A DNA stretch of 64,000 nucleotides from an uncultured Dehalococcoidia bacterium (GCA_958296225.1 OY282456.1:1736001-1800000); one strand, 5' to 3'. Positions 51,744-60,828 are shown, counted from the first letter of the stretch. The notes: generated by a model not told the origin, from the sequence alone. Program-made: numbers and translations.

Positions 51744-53525
51744 ATGTTTGACCGTGCGTTAAGGTTCTTTACCGTTCGCATAATCGTAACCCTGGCCACC
51801 GTCATGGCTTTGGCTGCGCTCATCGCTTGCGGCTCCACCGCGCCCGGCGACACTGCGGCGCCCAGCGCGGACGCCCAACCCGCCACTGCCGTTCCCGCGT
51901 CGGATGCCGGCTCCGGCCCGGCGCCCACGGCGGTTCCCACCCAGGCCGCCGCATTGGCCCAAACTGCCGACCGGGGGCGATACGGCGGCGTGGTGCCCAT
52001 GCACGATTACGCCTTTCCCAACCTGATTTTCCATCCTCACGAGTTCACCAATCAACTCAAGAACGTATCGGGCATCTACAACGGATTGCTGGAATACAAC
52101 GCCGAAACCGACGACCCCTACGACATTACGGGCGATTTGGCGGAAAGTTGGGAGTTGCTGCCCGATGGCGTTACCTACGTGTTCCACCTGCACGAACACG
52201 CAATCTGGCAGGACGGCACCCCGGTTACTGCCGAAGACATCATCTTCAGCATGAACAGCATTGTGGACACAGAGGAGAACCGCCCGGTAACTCTGACGCT
52301 GGCGCCCTTCTATTCCCCCGGCAACGCGAGAGCCATTGACGACCACACGGTTGAAATCAGAACCACCAATCCGGCGCCCGATTTCATCCCCATGCTGGCT
52401 ACCGACGTGTTTAAGATGGTAGCAAAGGCATGGATTGAGTCAGGCGTTGACACTAACAAATGGGAGAACGGTATGGGGTCGGGGCCCTTCCTGCCGACCA
52501 ACATCGCCAAAGACGTTTCTCTGGAGCTGGAGCGTAACCCCAATTACTGGAAAGAAGGATTGCCGTACATTGATGGGAGCATCCACTACACTATCTCGGA
52601 CAAGGGAACGGCCCTGGGCGCGTACCGCACCGGCCAGGTGCTGATAAACACCTGGCCGGCTACTAATCTAAGCAATGCCGAGGTTATAGAGCTGCAAAAA
52701 TCCGATGCGGATACGCTGGACGTTTACCTGATTCCCAACAGCAGCTTCCTGGGGACGCTCATTAACACCACCATCGAGCCTTTTGACGATCCCCGGGTCA
52801 GGCGCGCCATGCACCTGGCCGTTGACCGCTCCGAATTTCGCAGCATTTTCGGCGGCGGCGTGGCGCCGGTGGGCACGCCATTCCCGCCCGATACCTGGTT
52901 CGGGCGCACTGAGGAAGCAGCGCTGCAATTGCCCGGTTACCGCAGCGGGCCGGACGGGGGCAAGCATCCCGACGACATCGCCGAGGCGCGACGACTGCTC
53001 GCCGAAGCCGGCGTGCCGGAGGACTTTGAAGTCAACATCATGGCCCGCACCGTCGTCGAGTACGTTGACCTGGCGCAGCTGCTCTCCGACCAACTGCGCC
53101 GCCACCTGGGCTGGACGGCCAACGTGCAGCCCATCGACAGCGCCACGGGCATCACTCGCTACAAGGAGAACGACTACCAACTGGGCGCCCAGGGCACGGC
53201 AATTCTGGTTGGAGAACCCGACCCCCTGCTGACCCTGGTGTTCATGCCGGGCGGGTTGTGGATTCAGTGGTCGGGATGGGAAGCGCCCCCGCGCTTTCAG
53301 GACCGGTTCACCGCGCAAAGCCAGGAACTGGACCGTACCAAGCGCGCCGCGATTCTCCGCGAAATGGAAGACTGGCTGCTTACCGAAGACCCCGGGCCCC
53401 TGCTGGTGTACTACTGGAGTTTCCGCGACGCCGTGGTGAACAAGCAAATCAAGAATTACCATATGCCGGCCAGCCTGGTAGTGCAGCTCAAACATGAAAA
53501 CATCTGGTGCGACCCGGCCTGTTAA
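51744..53525 (+). CDS. ABC transporter family 5 substrate-binding lipoprotein, paralogue 1
   Basis: 593 residues; ATG at 51744 after CCGGAGGG. Signal peptide with lipobox LIACGS (mature Cys), then a Thr/Pro/Ala-rich linker. The SBP family 5 (DppA/OppA) fold: GGVVPMHDYAFPNLIFHPHE, YDITGDLAESWELLPDGVTYVFHL, GTPVTAEDIIFSMNSI, GPFLPTNIAKDVSLELERNPNYW, TTIEPFDDPRVRRAMHLAVDR. All three paralogues end W-C-D-P-x-C. It should deliver a peptide-like or other solute to the permeases at 57325-59278. The second SBP gene follows 41 bp later in the same transcript. Confidence 0.94.
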   Translation: MFDRALRFFTVRIIVTLATVMALAALIACGSTAPGDTAAPSADAQPATAVPASDAGSGPAPTAVPTQAAALAQTADRGRYGGVVPMHDYAFPNLIFHPHEFTNQLKNVSGIYNGLLEYNAETDDPYDITGDLAESWELLPDGVTYVFHLHEHAIWQDGTPVTAEDIIFSMNSIVDTEENRPVTLTLAPFYSPGNARAIDDHTVEIRTTNPAPDFIPMLATDVFKMVAKAWIESGVDTNKWENGMGSGPFLPTNIAKDVSLELERNPNYWKEGLPYIDGSIHYTISDKGTALGAYRTGQVLINTWPATNLSNAEVIELQKSDADTLDVYLIPNSSFLGTLINTTIEPFDDPRVRRAMHLAVDRSEFRSIFGGGVAPVGTPFPPDTWFGRTEEAALQLPGYRSGPDGGKHPDDIAEARRLLAEAGVPEDFEVNIMARTVVEYVDLAQLLSDQLRRHLGWTANVQPIDSATGITRYKENDYQLGAQGTAILVGEPDPLLTLVFMPGGLWIQWSGWEAPPRFQDRFTAQSQELDRTKRAAILREMEDWLLTEDPGPLLVYYWSFRDAVVNKQIKNYHMPASLVVQLKHENIWCDPAC

Positions 53526-53566
53526 TCCGGTAATCGTTAGCGCCAGCCAGACAGAGGAGGACTGCA

Positions 53567-55342
53567 ATGTTGAACCATTTGTTGAATTCCTTGACGCCGC
53601 GTTTGCTCACAACTGCGGCGATTATCGCAGCGATGGCCCTGGTCATTGGCTGCGGTTCCACGGCGCCCGGCGACGGCGCGGCTACCGGCGCCGGCGCTGC
53701 CGCTACTGCGCCGCCGGCCGGTTCGGGTGGCGGCCCGGCGCCCACCGTGGTTCCCGCAGCGGCCACGGCAGCTCCCCAAGCCGCCGACCGGGGACTTTAT
53801 GGCGGCATCGTGCCGATGCACGACTACGCCTTTCCCAACCTGATTTTCCACCCCCACGATTTCACCAATCAATTCAAGAACACGTCTGCCATCTACAACG
53901 GGCTCATTGAATACAACGCGGAAACCGATGACCCCTACGACATCCGAGGCGATTTGGCGGAGAGTTGGGAACTGCAGCCCGACGGCGTTACCTACGTGTT
54001 CCATCTGCACGAACACGCCAGATGGCAAGACGGCGCTCCGGTTACGGCGGCGGATGTCGTACACAGCATGGACAGCCTGGTAAATACCGCGGAGAACCGC
54101 CCCCAAACCCTCATCATCGCCCCCTATTATTCGCCAGGCAATGCCAGGGTTATTGACGATTACACCGTGGCAATCAAAACCAACAACCCGGCTCCCGACT
54201 TCATTCCCATGCTGGCCGCCGACGCCTTCAAGATGATGTCCAAAGCCTGGGACGAAACTGACATAGACACCTCCAAGTGGGAGAACGGCATGGGCTCCGG
54301 CCCCTTTGTCCCAACCAGGCTGGCGAAAGACGTGTCCATCGAGCTGGAAAAGAACCCCAACTACTGGAAGGAAGGGCTGCCCTATATCGACGGCATCATC
54401 CACTACTACATCGCCGACAAGGGCACCGCCATTGGCTCCTATCGCACGGGGCAGGTCTTGATGACCACTTTCCCCGTCACGAACCTCAGCAACACCGAAA
54501 TTCTGGAGTTGCAGGAAGCCGAGGCCGACATCCTGGACGTGTATCTCATTCCCAACACCAGCCTGCTGGGGACGCTCATCAACACCACCATTGAACCGTT
54601 CAACGATGTTCGGGTCAGACGCGCCATGCACCTGGCCGTTGACCGCAGCGAGTTTCGCACTATTTTCGGCGGCGGCATCGCCCCGGTGGGCACGCCGTTC
54701 CCGCCGGATACCTGGTTTGGCCGCACGGAGTCGGAAGCGCTGGAACTGCCCGGTTTCCGCAGCGGGCCGGACGGCAAGAAACACCCGGACGACATCGCCG
54801 AAGCCCAGCGACTCCTCGCCGCGGCCGGGGTTCCCGAAGGTTTCAAGGTCGATATTATGGCCCGGACGGCCGTTGAATACGTTGACCTGGCGCAACTGCT
54901 GGCCGACCAGTTCCGGCGCCACCTGGGCTGGGAAGCCACCGTGCAGACCATCGACAGCGCCACCGGCATCACCCGGTACAAGGAGCAAGACTTCCAGATT
55001 GCCGCGCAAGGCACTGCGTTACTGGTTGGCGAGCCGGACCCCATCATCGTCAAGATGTTTATGCCCGGCGGCCTCTGGATCCAGTGGTCGGGTTGGGAAG
55101 CCCCGGACCATTTCATCAACTGGTTCGACGCGCAAAGCCGGGAACTGGACCGCGCCAAGCGCGCCGCCATTCTCCGCGAAATGGAAGACTGGATGCTCAC
55201 CGTGGATCCGGGGCCTTTGCTGGTTTATTACTGGAGCTTCCGCGACCAGATTGTGAACAAGCAAATCAAAAACTACCATATGCCGGCCAGCCTCTGGGTG
55301 CAGCTCAAGCACGAGTATATCTGGTGCGACCCGGCGTGCTAG
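53567..55342 (+). CDS. ABC transporter family 5 substrate-binding lipoprotein, paralogue 2
   Basis: 591 residues, clearly a duplicate of its neighbours over the whole length. Signal peptide with lipobox LVIGCGS, a Gly/Pro/Ala linker, then the family 5 domain (GGIVPMHDYAFPNLIFHPHD, DIRGDLAESWELQPDGVTYVFHL, EKNPNYWKEGLPYIDG, VRRAMHLAVDRSEFRTIFGG). It ends KHEYIWCDPAC. AGAGGAGG lies before its ATG. No promoter is seen in the 41 bp before it; a strong hairpin follows at 55352-55379. Confidence 0.94.
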   Translation: MLNHLLNSLTPRLLTTAAIIAAMALVIGCGSTAPGDGAATGAGAAATAPPAGSGGGPAPTVVPAAATAAPQAADRGLYGGIVPMHDYAFPNLIFHPHDFTNQFKNTSAIYNGLIEYNAETDDPYDIRGDLAESWELQPDGVTYVFHLHEHARWQDGAPVTAADVVHSMDSLVNTAENRPQTLIIAPYYSPGNARVIDDYTVAIKTNNPAPDFIPMLAADAFKMMSKAWDETDIDTSKWENGMGSGPFVPTRLAKDVSIELEKNPNYWKEGLPYIDGIIHYYIADKGTAIGSYRTGQVLMTTFPVTNLSNTEILELQEAEADILDVYLIPNTSLLGTLINTTIEPFNDVRVRRAMHLAVDRSEFRTIFGGGIAPVGTPFPPDTWFGRTESEALELPGFRSGPDGKKHPDDIAEAQRLLAAAGVPEGFKVDIMARTAVEYVDLAQLLADQFRRHLGWEATVQTIDSATGITRYKEQDFQIAAQGTALLVGEPDPIIVKMFMPGGLWIQWSGWEAPDHFINWFDAQSRELDRAKRAAILREMEDWMLTVDPGPLLVYYWSFRDQIVNKQIKNYHMPASLWVQLKHEYIWCDPAC

Positions 55343-55351
55343 ACCAAACGG

Positions 55352-55379
55352 CGGGGGCGCTGCGATGCCAGCGCCCCCG
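55352..55379 (+). terminator. Hairpin terminator after SBP paralogue 2
   Basis: CGGGGGCGCTG (55352-55362) and CAGCGCCCCCG (55369-55379) form a perfect 11-bp stem with a 6-base loop, 9 bp after the stop. Confidence 0.75.
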
Positions 55380-55395
55380 TGTCGCCTGTAAATTG

Positions 55396-55437
55396 CCAAT
55401 ACTATCTATTGACAGTTCCGATTGGCGTTGTTAGCCT
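55396..55437 (+). promoter_or_regulatory. Promoter of the third SBP gene and permeases
   Basis: CCAATACTATC (55396-55406) followed two bases later by TTGACA (55409-55414), a 17-bp spacer and TAGCCT (55432-55437). The -35, spacer length, -10 and the distance to the start codon equal those of the first SBP gene. Confidence 0.75.
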
Positions 55438-55499
55438 GTCGCAGGTTTTCAAGACTTTACCGGGCATAATGCTACTTAAACCGTCCAGGGTAGAGGTGA

Positions 55500-57275
55500 A
55501 TGATGCTGATTCGTTCTCTGATTTCGCTCACATCGCGGATTGTCGTCGCCACTGCTTTGACCGCCGGACTGTCGGCCGCCGCCGCGTGCGGTTCCACCGC
55601 TCCCGCCGACCGTCCGGCCCCGGCCGGCGACACCGCTCCCGCCGCGCCGCCGGCCTCCGGGGACGGCCCGGCGCCCACGGCCGTTGCGGCGCCGGCCGGC
55701 GCCGCTCCCCAAACCGCCGACCGGGGCATCTACGGCGGCATCGTACCCATGCAGGACTATGCGTTCCCCAACCTCATTTTCCACCCCCACGCCTTCACCA
55801 ACCAGATAAAGAACATCTCCGGCATCTACAACGGGCTGTTGGAGTATGACCCGGACACGGAAGACCCCGTTGACATTACGGGCGACCTGGCCGAGAGCTG
55901 GGAACTGCTCCCCGACGGCGTTACCTACGTGTTCCACCTCTACGAAAACGCCATGTGGCATGACGGCACGCCGGTTACCGCCGAGGATGTCGTCTATAGC
56001 ATGGACAGCCTGGTAAATACCGAGGAGAGCCGTCCACAAACCCTGATCATCGCGCCTTACTACTCCCAAGGCAATTCCAGGGTGATTGACAGCCACACGG
56101 TCGAGATAAAAACCACCAACCCGGCGCCTGACTTCATACCGATGATTGCGGCTGACGCATTCAAAATTATGTCGAAAGCGTGGGGAGAGTCGGGCGTTGA
56201 CACGTCAAAATGGGAAAACGGGATGGGGTCAGGTCCATTCCGGCCTACGAAACTTACCAAGGACGTGTCCGTCGCGCTCGAAAGAAACCCCGATTACTGG
56301 AAAGAGGGCTTGCCTTACACCGACGGCATGATTCATTACTACATCGTGGACAAAGGTACGGCCATTGGCTCCTACCGTACTAGCCAGGTGTTGATGGCCA
56401 CGTGGCCGGCGACCAATCTCAGCAACACCGAAGTGTTGGAGTTGCAAGAATCGTCCGGCGATGTTCTCGATGTCTATTTGATACCCAATACCAGCCTGCT
56501 GGGCACCCTTATCAACACCACCATTGAACCGTTCAACGACGTGCGGGTGCGGCGCGCCATACACCTGGCCGTTGACCGCAACGAGTTTCGGACCATTTTC
56601 GGCGGCGGCATCGCCCCGGTAGGCACTCCGTTCCCGCCCGACACCTGGTTCGGTCGCACCGAGGAGGAAGCCCTGCAACTACCCGGACTCCGCACCGGGC
56701 CGGATGGCGGCAAACATCAGGGTGACATCACAGAGGCCAAACGCCTGCTGGCCGAAGCCGGCGTTCCGGAAGACCTGGAAGTCAACATTATGGCGCGCAC
56801 GGCGGTAGAGTATGTTGACCTGGCCCAGTTGCTCGCCGACCAATTGCGCCGCAACCTGGGATGGAACACCACGGTGCAAACCATTGACAGCGCCACGGGC
56901 CTCACCAGGTACAAGGAACGAGACTTCCAAATCGCCGCGCAGGGTACGGCCGTACTGGTCAGCGCCCCCGACCCAATCATAGGCAAGGTATTTATGCCGG
57001 GCGGCCTGTGGATTCAATGGTCGGGCTGGGAGGCGCCCCCGCAATTCAAAGACTGGTTCACCGCGCAGAGCCAGGAACTTGACCGCGCCAAGCGCGCCCA
57101 GATTCTGCGGGAAATGGAAGACTGGATACTGACTGAAGACCCGGGCCCCCTGCTGGTGTACTACTGGAACTTCCGCGACCAGGTAGTCAACAAGCGCATC
57201 AAGAACTTCCACATACCGGCCAGCCTGTGGACACAGCTCAAACACGACCGCATCTGGTGCGACCCGGAGTGCTGA
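55500..57275 (+). CDS. ABC transporter family 5 substrate-binding lipoprotein, paralogue 3
   Basis: 591 residues from ATG 55500 (or 590 from the next Met). Signal peptide with lipobox AAACGS, Pro/Ala-rich linker, then the family 5 domain: GGIVPMQDYAFPNLIFHPHA, DITGDLAESWELLPDGVTYVFHLY, GPFRPTKLTKDVSVALERNPDYW, VRRAIHLAVDRNEFRTIFGG. It ends KHDRIWCDPEC. It has its own promoter and is followed 49 bp later by the permease genes, so it is probably the main partner of this transporter. Confidence 0.94.
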   Translation: MMLIRSLISLTSRIVVATALTAGLSAAAACGSTAPADRPAPAGDTAPAAPPASGDGPAPTAVAAPAGAAPQTADRGIYGGIVPMQDYAFPNLIFHPHAFTNQIKNISGIYNGLLEYDPDTEDPVDITGDLAESWELLPDGVTYVFHLYENAMWHDGTPVTAEDVVYSMDSLVNTEESRPQTLIIAPYYSQGNSRVIDSHTVEIKTTNPAPDFIPMIAADAFKIMSKAWGESGVDTSKWENGMGSGPFRPTKLTKDVSVALERNPDYWKEGLPYTDGMIHYYIVDKGTAIGSYRTSQVLMATWPATNLSNTEVLELQESSGDVLDVYLIPNTSLLGTLINTTIEPFNDVRVRRAIHLAVDRNEFRTIFGGGIAPVGTPFPPDTWFGRTEEEALQLPGLRTGPDGGKHQGDITEAKRLLAEAGVPEDLEVNIMARTAVEYVDLAQLLADQLRRNLGWNTTVQTIDSATGLTRYKERDFQIAAQGTAVLVSAPDPIIGKVFMPGGLWIQWSGWEAPPQFKDWFTAQSQELDRAKRAQILREMEDWILTEDPGPLLVYYWNFRDQVVNKRIKNFHIPASLWTQLKHDRIWCDPEC

Positions 57276-57324
57276 ACCGGCCCGACATTCGTCATTCCGG
57301 CTTTCGCCAAAATGAGGAGATGCT

Positions 57325-58284
57325 ATGAACACCTACGTCATCAAGCGGTTCATGTTGTTTATTCCGACGTTGCTGCTGGTCACCGTTATGGTGTTCGCGC
57401 TGATGCGGCTGGTGCCGGGCGACCCGGCTTTCCTGCTGCTGGCCGGGTTTGAGGGAGACGGTCAATTTTCCCAACAGCAGCTGGACGAACTCCGCGCTAA
57501 ATTAGGCACCGACCGGCCCCTGGCCATCCAATACCTGGACTGGATTTGGGGGATGGCGCGCTGGGACTTTGGCACTTCAATGTACTTTGACACGCCGATT
57601 TCCGAAGACATCAGCGCCAAATTGCCCATCACGCTGGAACTGGCGGTGTTGGCATTAATACTGGCATTTGCCGTGGCCGTACCCTTGGGCGTGTTATCGG
57701 CAGTGCGCCAGGACTCAGTCGCGGACTACGCCTCCCGCATCATCGCCATCGCCGGCGTAGCCATGCCGACCTTCTGGATTGGCATTCTGGTGGTGTATTT
57801 TCTGGTCAGCTGGTTCGACTGGCTGCCGCCCCTGGGCTACGCTAACTTGTGGCAGGACCCGTGGCGCAACCTGCAGCAAATGTTTTTCCCGGCAGTGGCG
57901 CTGGGCTTCTACAACATGGCGCTCATCGCGCGGGTAACCCGCTCGTCAATGCTGGAGGTGTTCCGCGAGGACTACATCCGCACGGCGCGGTCAAAGGGGC
58001 TCCGGGAAGGGGCGGTGATTATCCGCCACGCGCTGAAAAACGCCTTCCTGCCCATCATCACTATTTCGGGCTGGCAGGTGGGACGCCTCATCGCCGGCAC
58101 GGTGGTCATTGAGACTATCTTCCTGGTGCCCGGCATGGGGCGCCTGCTGGTGGACAGCATCCTGCACCGGGATTACACGATGATTCAGAGCATCGTCATG
58201 GTGATTGCGTTCATGGTGCTGGCCCTCAATCTCGTCGTGGATATGCTTTACGCCTGGCTGGACCCCCGCATCCGCTACGAGTAG
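57325..58284 (+). CDS. ABC transporter permease, DppB/OppB type
   Basis: 319 residues, six predicted membrane helices. N-terminal signature YVIKRFMLFIPTLLLVTVMVFALMRLVPGDP is typical of DppB. The cytoplasmic EAA loop reads EDYIRTARSKGLREGAVIIRHALKNAFLPI, the site that docks the ATPase. It ends NLVVDMLYAWLDPRIRY. AGGAGA precedes the ATG. It forms the pore with the DppC-type protein encoded next. Confidence 0.96.
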   Translation: MNTYVIKRFMLFIPTLLLVTVMVFALMRLVPGDPAFLLLAGFEGDGQFSQQQLDELRAKLGTDRPLAIQYLDWIWGMARWDFGTSMYFDTPISEDISAKLPITLELAVLALILAFAVAVPLGVLSAVRQDSVADYASRIIAIAGVAMPTFWIGILVVYFLVSWFDWLPPLGYANLWQDPWRNLQQMFFPAVALGFYNMALIARVTRSSMLEVFREDYIRTARSKGLREGAVIIRHALKNAFLPIITISGWQVGRLIAGTVVIETIFLVPGMGRLLVDSILHRDYTMIQSIVMVIAFMVLALNLVVDMLYAWLDPRIRYE

Positions 58285-58363
58285 TCCCGCCCGACGCCCC
58301 CGTTCGCATCGGCACTCCATCCAGCCGCCCGTATATCCGGCCGCCCGCATAAGGAAAAGCATT

Positions 58364-59278
58364 ATGGCTCAGCAAGCAACCGGAGTGATTACCCCTGCCG
58401 AATCAGCCGGCGCGGGGATGCGCCCCAAACGCACGTTTTGGGAAAATATCGTCAACTTTGCCCAGCGCAAACCCCTGGGGGCCTTTGGCGCGGCGGTGGT
58501 CATTCTGCTGGTAATCGTCGCGGTTCTGGCGCCGGTCGTTGCTACCGATGACCCCAAACGGACCAACGCGGCGTATCGTTTCAACCCGCCCAACAGCGAA
58601 ACCTGGCTGGGCGGCGACCAGATTGGCCGCGACGTGTACAGCCGTCTGGTATATGGCACCCGCATTTCGCTGGTCGTTGGCCTGCTCAGCGTGTTCTTCG
58701 GCGTAACCATCGGCGCGTTCATCGGCATCGTCAGCGGCTACTTTGGCGGCATCACCGACCTGGTGATTCAGCGCGTTATGGACGCTATGATGTCGTTCCC
58801 GGCGCTTATCCTGGCGCTGGCGATTATGGCGATTCTGGGCGCGTCGGTGACCAACGTGGTGATTGCATTGAGCGCCGTGTTCATACCCGGCGCGGCGCGC
58901 ACCATACGTTCGCAGGCCCTCAGCATCAAAGAGGTGGACTACGTACTGGCCGCCCGGGCCGTGGGCGCCGGCGACTGGCGCATCATCCTGCGCCACATGG
59001 CCCCCAACTGCGCGGCTACCTTCATCGTCCTGGCCAGCATCTCGCTGGGCTGGGCTATCGTGGTGGAGGCGTCGCTGAGCTTCCTGGGCGTGGGGATTCC
59101 GCCGGACGTGCCGTCGTGGGGCGGGATGCTGAACGGCGTGGCGCAGAACTCGCTGGACGTGGCGCCGTGGCTGGGGGTGTTCCCCGGCCTGGCCATCGCC
59201 ATTACGGTGTTCGCGGTCAACCTGCTGGGCGACGCCCTGCGCGACGTGCTGGACCCGCGGATGCGGGGAGCGAACTAA
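58364..59278 (+). CDS. ABC transporter permease, DppC/OppC type
   Basis: 304 residues from ATG 58364, which follows AAGGAAAAG; a longer frame upstream is a shadow. A cytoplasmic N-terminus precedes helix 1 (GAFGAAVVILLVIVAVLAPVV), then WLGGDQIGRDVYSRLVYGTRISL, typical of DppC. EAA loop: VDYVLAARAVGAGDWRIILRHMAPN. It ends LLGDALRDVLDPRMRG. No ATP-binding protein genes (DppD/DppF) follow; the next gene is convergent. The ATPases must be encoded elsewhere. Confidence 0.96.
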   Translation: MAQQATGVITPAESAGAGMRPKRTFWENIVNFAQRKPLGAFGAAVVILLVIVAVLAPVVATDDPKRTNAAYRFNPPNSETWLGGDQIGRDVYSRLVYGTRISLVVGLLSVFFGVTIGAFIGIVSGYFGGITDLVIQRVMDAMMSFPALILALAIMAILGASVTNVVIALSAVFIPGAARTIRSQALSIKEVDYVLAARAVGAGDWRIILRHMAPNCAATFIVLASISLGWAIVVEASLSFLGVGIPPDVPSWGGMLNGVAQNSLDVAPWLGVFPGLAIAITVFAVNLLGDALRDVLDPRMRGAN

Positions 59279-59290
59279 CCGGAGCCGCCC

Positions 59291-60427
59291 CTACCATGCT
59301 GCTCCGGCTCCGTCCAGGGGGCTATTCCGTGCGATGTCGAGCAGGCGGCGGCGTATGGATTGGCTGTCCGCCGTCAAATCGACGGTGGCGAAACGGATTT
59401 CGTGGCCCTGAATGACCGCCGCCTCGTCAACGCGGGCGTCAATGGCCGGGTAGAGCAGGATGCCCGTAGCATTGCCGGACAAGGAGTCGCCGGCCCGTTC
59501 CTGAGAGCGGAGATAGGCATAAAGCTGGTAGATGTGTCCGCTTTTGAGCCGTGGGGCGCTATCCCGACCGGGGGCGACTATAGATGTGAACTTGGTATCA
59601 ATAACGATCTGCTGCGACGGTCTTTTCAGCATGATGTCGGTTTGCATTGCGGGCAGTATATTCTGGATGCCGGCAGTTTCCCTTGCTACTGGCCAATGAA
59701 TCCAGTTGCCATGGCTGACGCGCCAACCTTGCCGGGACAGGGTTACGGCGTAGAAACCTGCCACCGCCTTTTCAAAGAGCTCGCGAACCCATTTTTCCTC
59801 CCGGTCCGGCATCGCCAGGTATGATGCGCCGGCGTCCTCGGTGGGGATGGCCAGGTCAAAGGCCAGTTGCGCCGCCGCCAGCAGCTGCCGGTCGGCGGCG
59901 TCGGCATGGGCTGAGCGGAGCGGCGGCGGCTCGGGACGGCGCAGATGCTGAACCGGGTCGGTTACGCCGGCCCGCGCCATAGCGGCGGCCCAGGCGCGGC
60001 AGCGGCGGGATAAATCCGGGTCTTTGACCGCCTTTGCCAACTGTGTCAGGGCGGCTTTGACGAAACGGTTATGCGGCGTGTCAACGGTGAGTTCGTCGTA
60101 AATGCAGGCCACGCGGCCCAGTTGCAGCAGTTGGCGGCGTTCCGTGCGCAGCAGGTTGATGCGTCCCCGCACCCGGTTGAGGTCGTCGCGGCGGCGTTGA
60201 TAGTCGTGGCTGAGGCTGCGCCGCAGACGACGGGCCACGGCGTGGGTGAGGATTTCGGCAACCAGATTGGGGATGTCGTCGGGCGCGTCCTCTACGGCGA
60301 CGCGGCGGCGGGGGGACAACTCCCGGTACAGCCGGGATGCGTACAGCATCAGCAGCCAGATGTTGCGCACCGGGATGCGGCCAATATAGCCGGCGGCGCG
60401 GTCTGCGTTGCTGCCAGTATCCATCAT
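59291..60427 (-). CDS. mcrC: McrC-type 5-methylcytosine restriction endonuclease subunit
   Basis: 378 residues. The N-terminal half is the family's helical region (IPVRNIWLLMLYASRLYREL, RRLRRSLSHDYQRRRDDLNRVRGRIN, CIYDELTVDTPHNRFVKAAL). The C-terminal PD-(D/E)xK nuclease has D264 in MQTDIML and D277-x-K279 in QQIVIDTKF, then HIYQLYAYL. McrC cuts DNA when driven by the McrB GTPase ring. A 16-bp tandem duplication (60425-60456) covers its start and puts a second ATG out of frame upstream. I see no ribosome binding site; it may depend on translational coupling with the small membrane gene 28 bp upstream. Confidence 0.9.
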   Translation of the reverse strand: MMDTGSNADRAAGYIGRIPVRNIWLLMLYASRLYRELSPRRRVAVEDAPDDIPNLVAEILTHAVARRLRRSLSHDYQRRRDDLNRVRGRINLLRTERRQLLQLGRVACIYDELTVDTPHNRFVKAALTQLAKAVKDPDLSRRCRAWAAAMARAGVTDPVQHLRRPEPPPLRSAHADAADRQLLAAAQLAFDLAIPTEDAGASYLAMPDREEKWVRELFEKAVAGFYAVTLSRQGWRVSHGNWIHWPVARETAGIQNILPAMQTDIMLKRPSQQIVIDTKFTSIVAPGRDSAPRLKSGHIYQLYAYLRSQERAGDSLSGNATGILLYPAIDARVDEAAVIQGHEIRFATVDLTADSQSIRRRLLDIARNSPLDGAGAAW

Positions 60428-60456
60428 AGCGAGAATCCGCCATAGCGAGAATCCGC
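60425..60456. repeat. Perfect 16-bp tandem duplication at the mcrC start
   Basis: CATAGCGAGAATCCGC occurs twice without gap (60425-60440 and 60441-60456). On the coding strand each unit ends in ATG. The second unit overlaps the stop of the upstream membrane protein gene and the first holds the mcrC start. Confidence 0.95.
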
Positions 60457-60650
60457 TAACGCCGGCGGCGAAGCTGAATGATTATCGTGAGCAGGAACCC
60501 CGCCAGAGTCAGCAATAAGCTGGCGACGGCAATCAGCCGGTCAGCGCTGTAGTTTCCAATCAGCCATAAGATGGCTAATAAAATCAGTATGGCCAATAAG
60601 ACGGCGAAAAGGATTCCGGCAGTTGCCAGTATCGCTTTAAGTACGTCCAT
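60456..60650 (-). CDS. Small two-helix membrane protein between mcrB and mcrC (second)
   Basis: 64 residues with two predicted membrane helices (AILATAGILFAVLLAILILLAILWLI and LIAVASLLLTLAGFLLTIII) separated by a short polar turn (GNYSADR), ending in a basic QLRRRR. It begins 14 bp inside the 3' end of the other small membrane gene, a sign of translational coupling, and ends 28 bp before mcrC. No family recognised. Position suggests it belongs to the McrBC locus, perhaps as a membrane anchor or effector; this is inference. Confidence 0.7.
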   Translation of the reverse strand: MDVLKAILATAGILFAVLLAILILLAILWLIGNYSADRLIAVASLLLTLAGFLLTIIIQLRRRR

Positions 60651-60828
60651 CGGGCCAAATCAGCACGATGCCCGACACCGTAAAGACGATGCCGGAAACC
60701 CCCGCCACCAACGCCCCGGCCGGCATGGCGAATGGCGCCAGGGCCGGCAGCAGGTAATCCCCCAAAAAGACGGCGAAGATGCCGAGCAGGAAAACCATAT
60801 TGGACACGATGAATACTCGATACCACAT
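60637..60828 (-). CDS. Small two-helix membrane protein between mcrB and mcrC (first)
   Basis: 63 residues from the ATG at 60828, chosen because GGAGG stands 8 bases before it (an ATG-like start 63 bp further up has none). Two predicted membrane helices: VFIVSNMVFLLGIFAVFLGDYLL and GALVAGVSGIVFTVSGIVLIW, ending in WPDGRT. It follows mcrB by 72 bp and overlaps the next small membrane gene by 14 bp. No family recognised. Confidence 0.68.
   Translation of the reverse strand: MWYRVFIVSNMVFLLGIFAVFLGDYLLPALAPFAMPAGALVAGVSGIVFTVSGIVLIWPDGRT

Noticed and set aside
53537..55009. 490-residue minus-strand frame opposite SBP paralogue 2
   Set aside because: Antisense shadow; similar frames appear opposite the other paralogues because the DNA is homologous.
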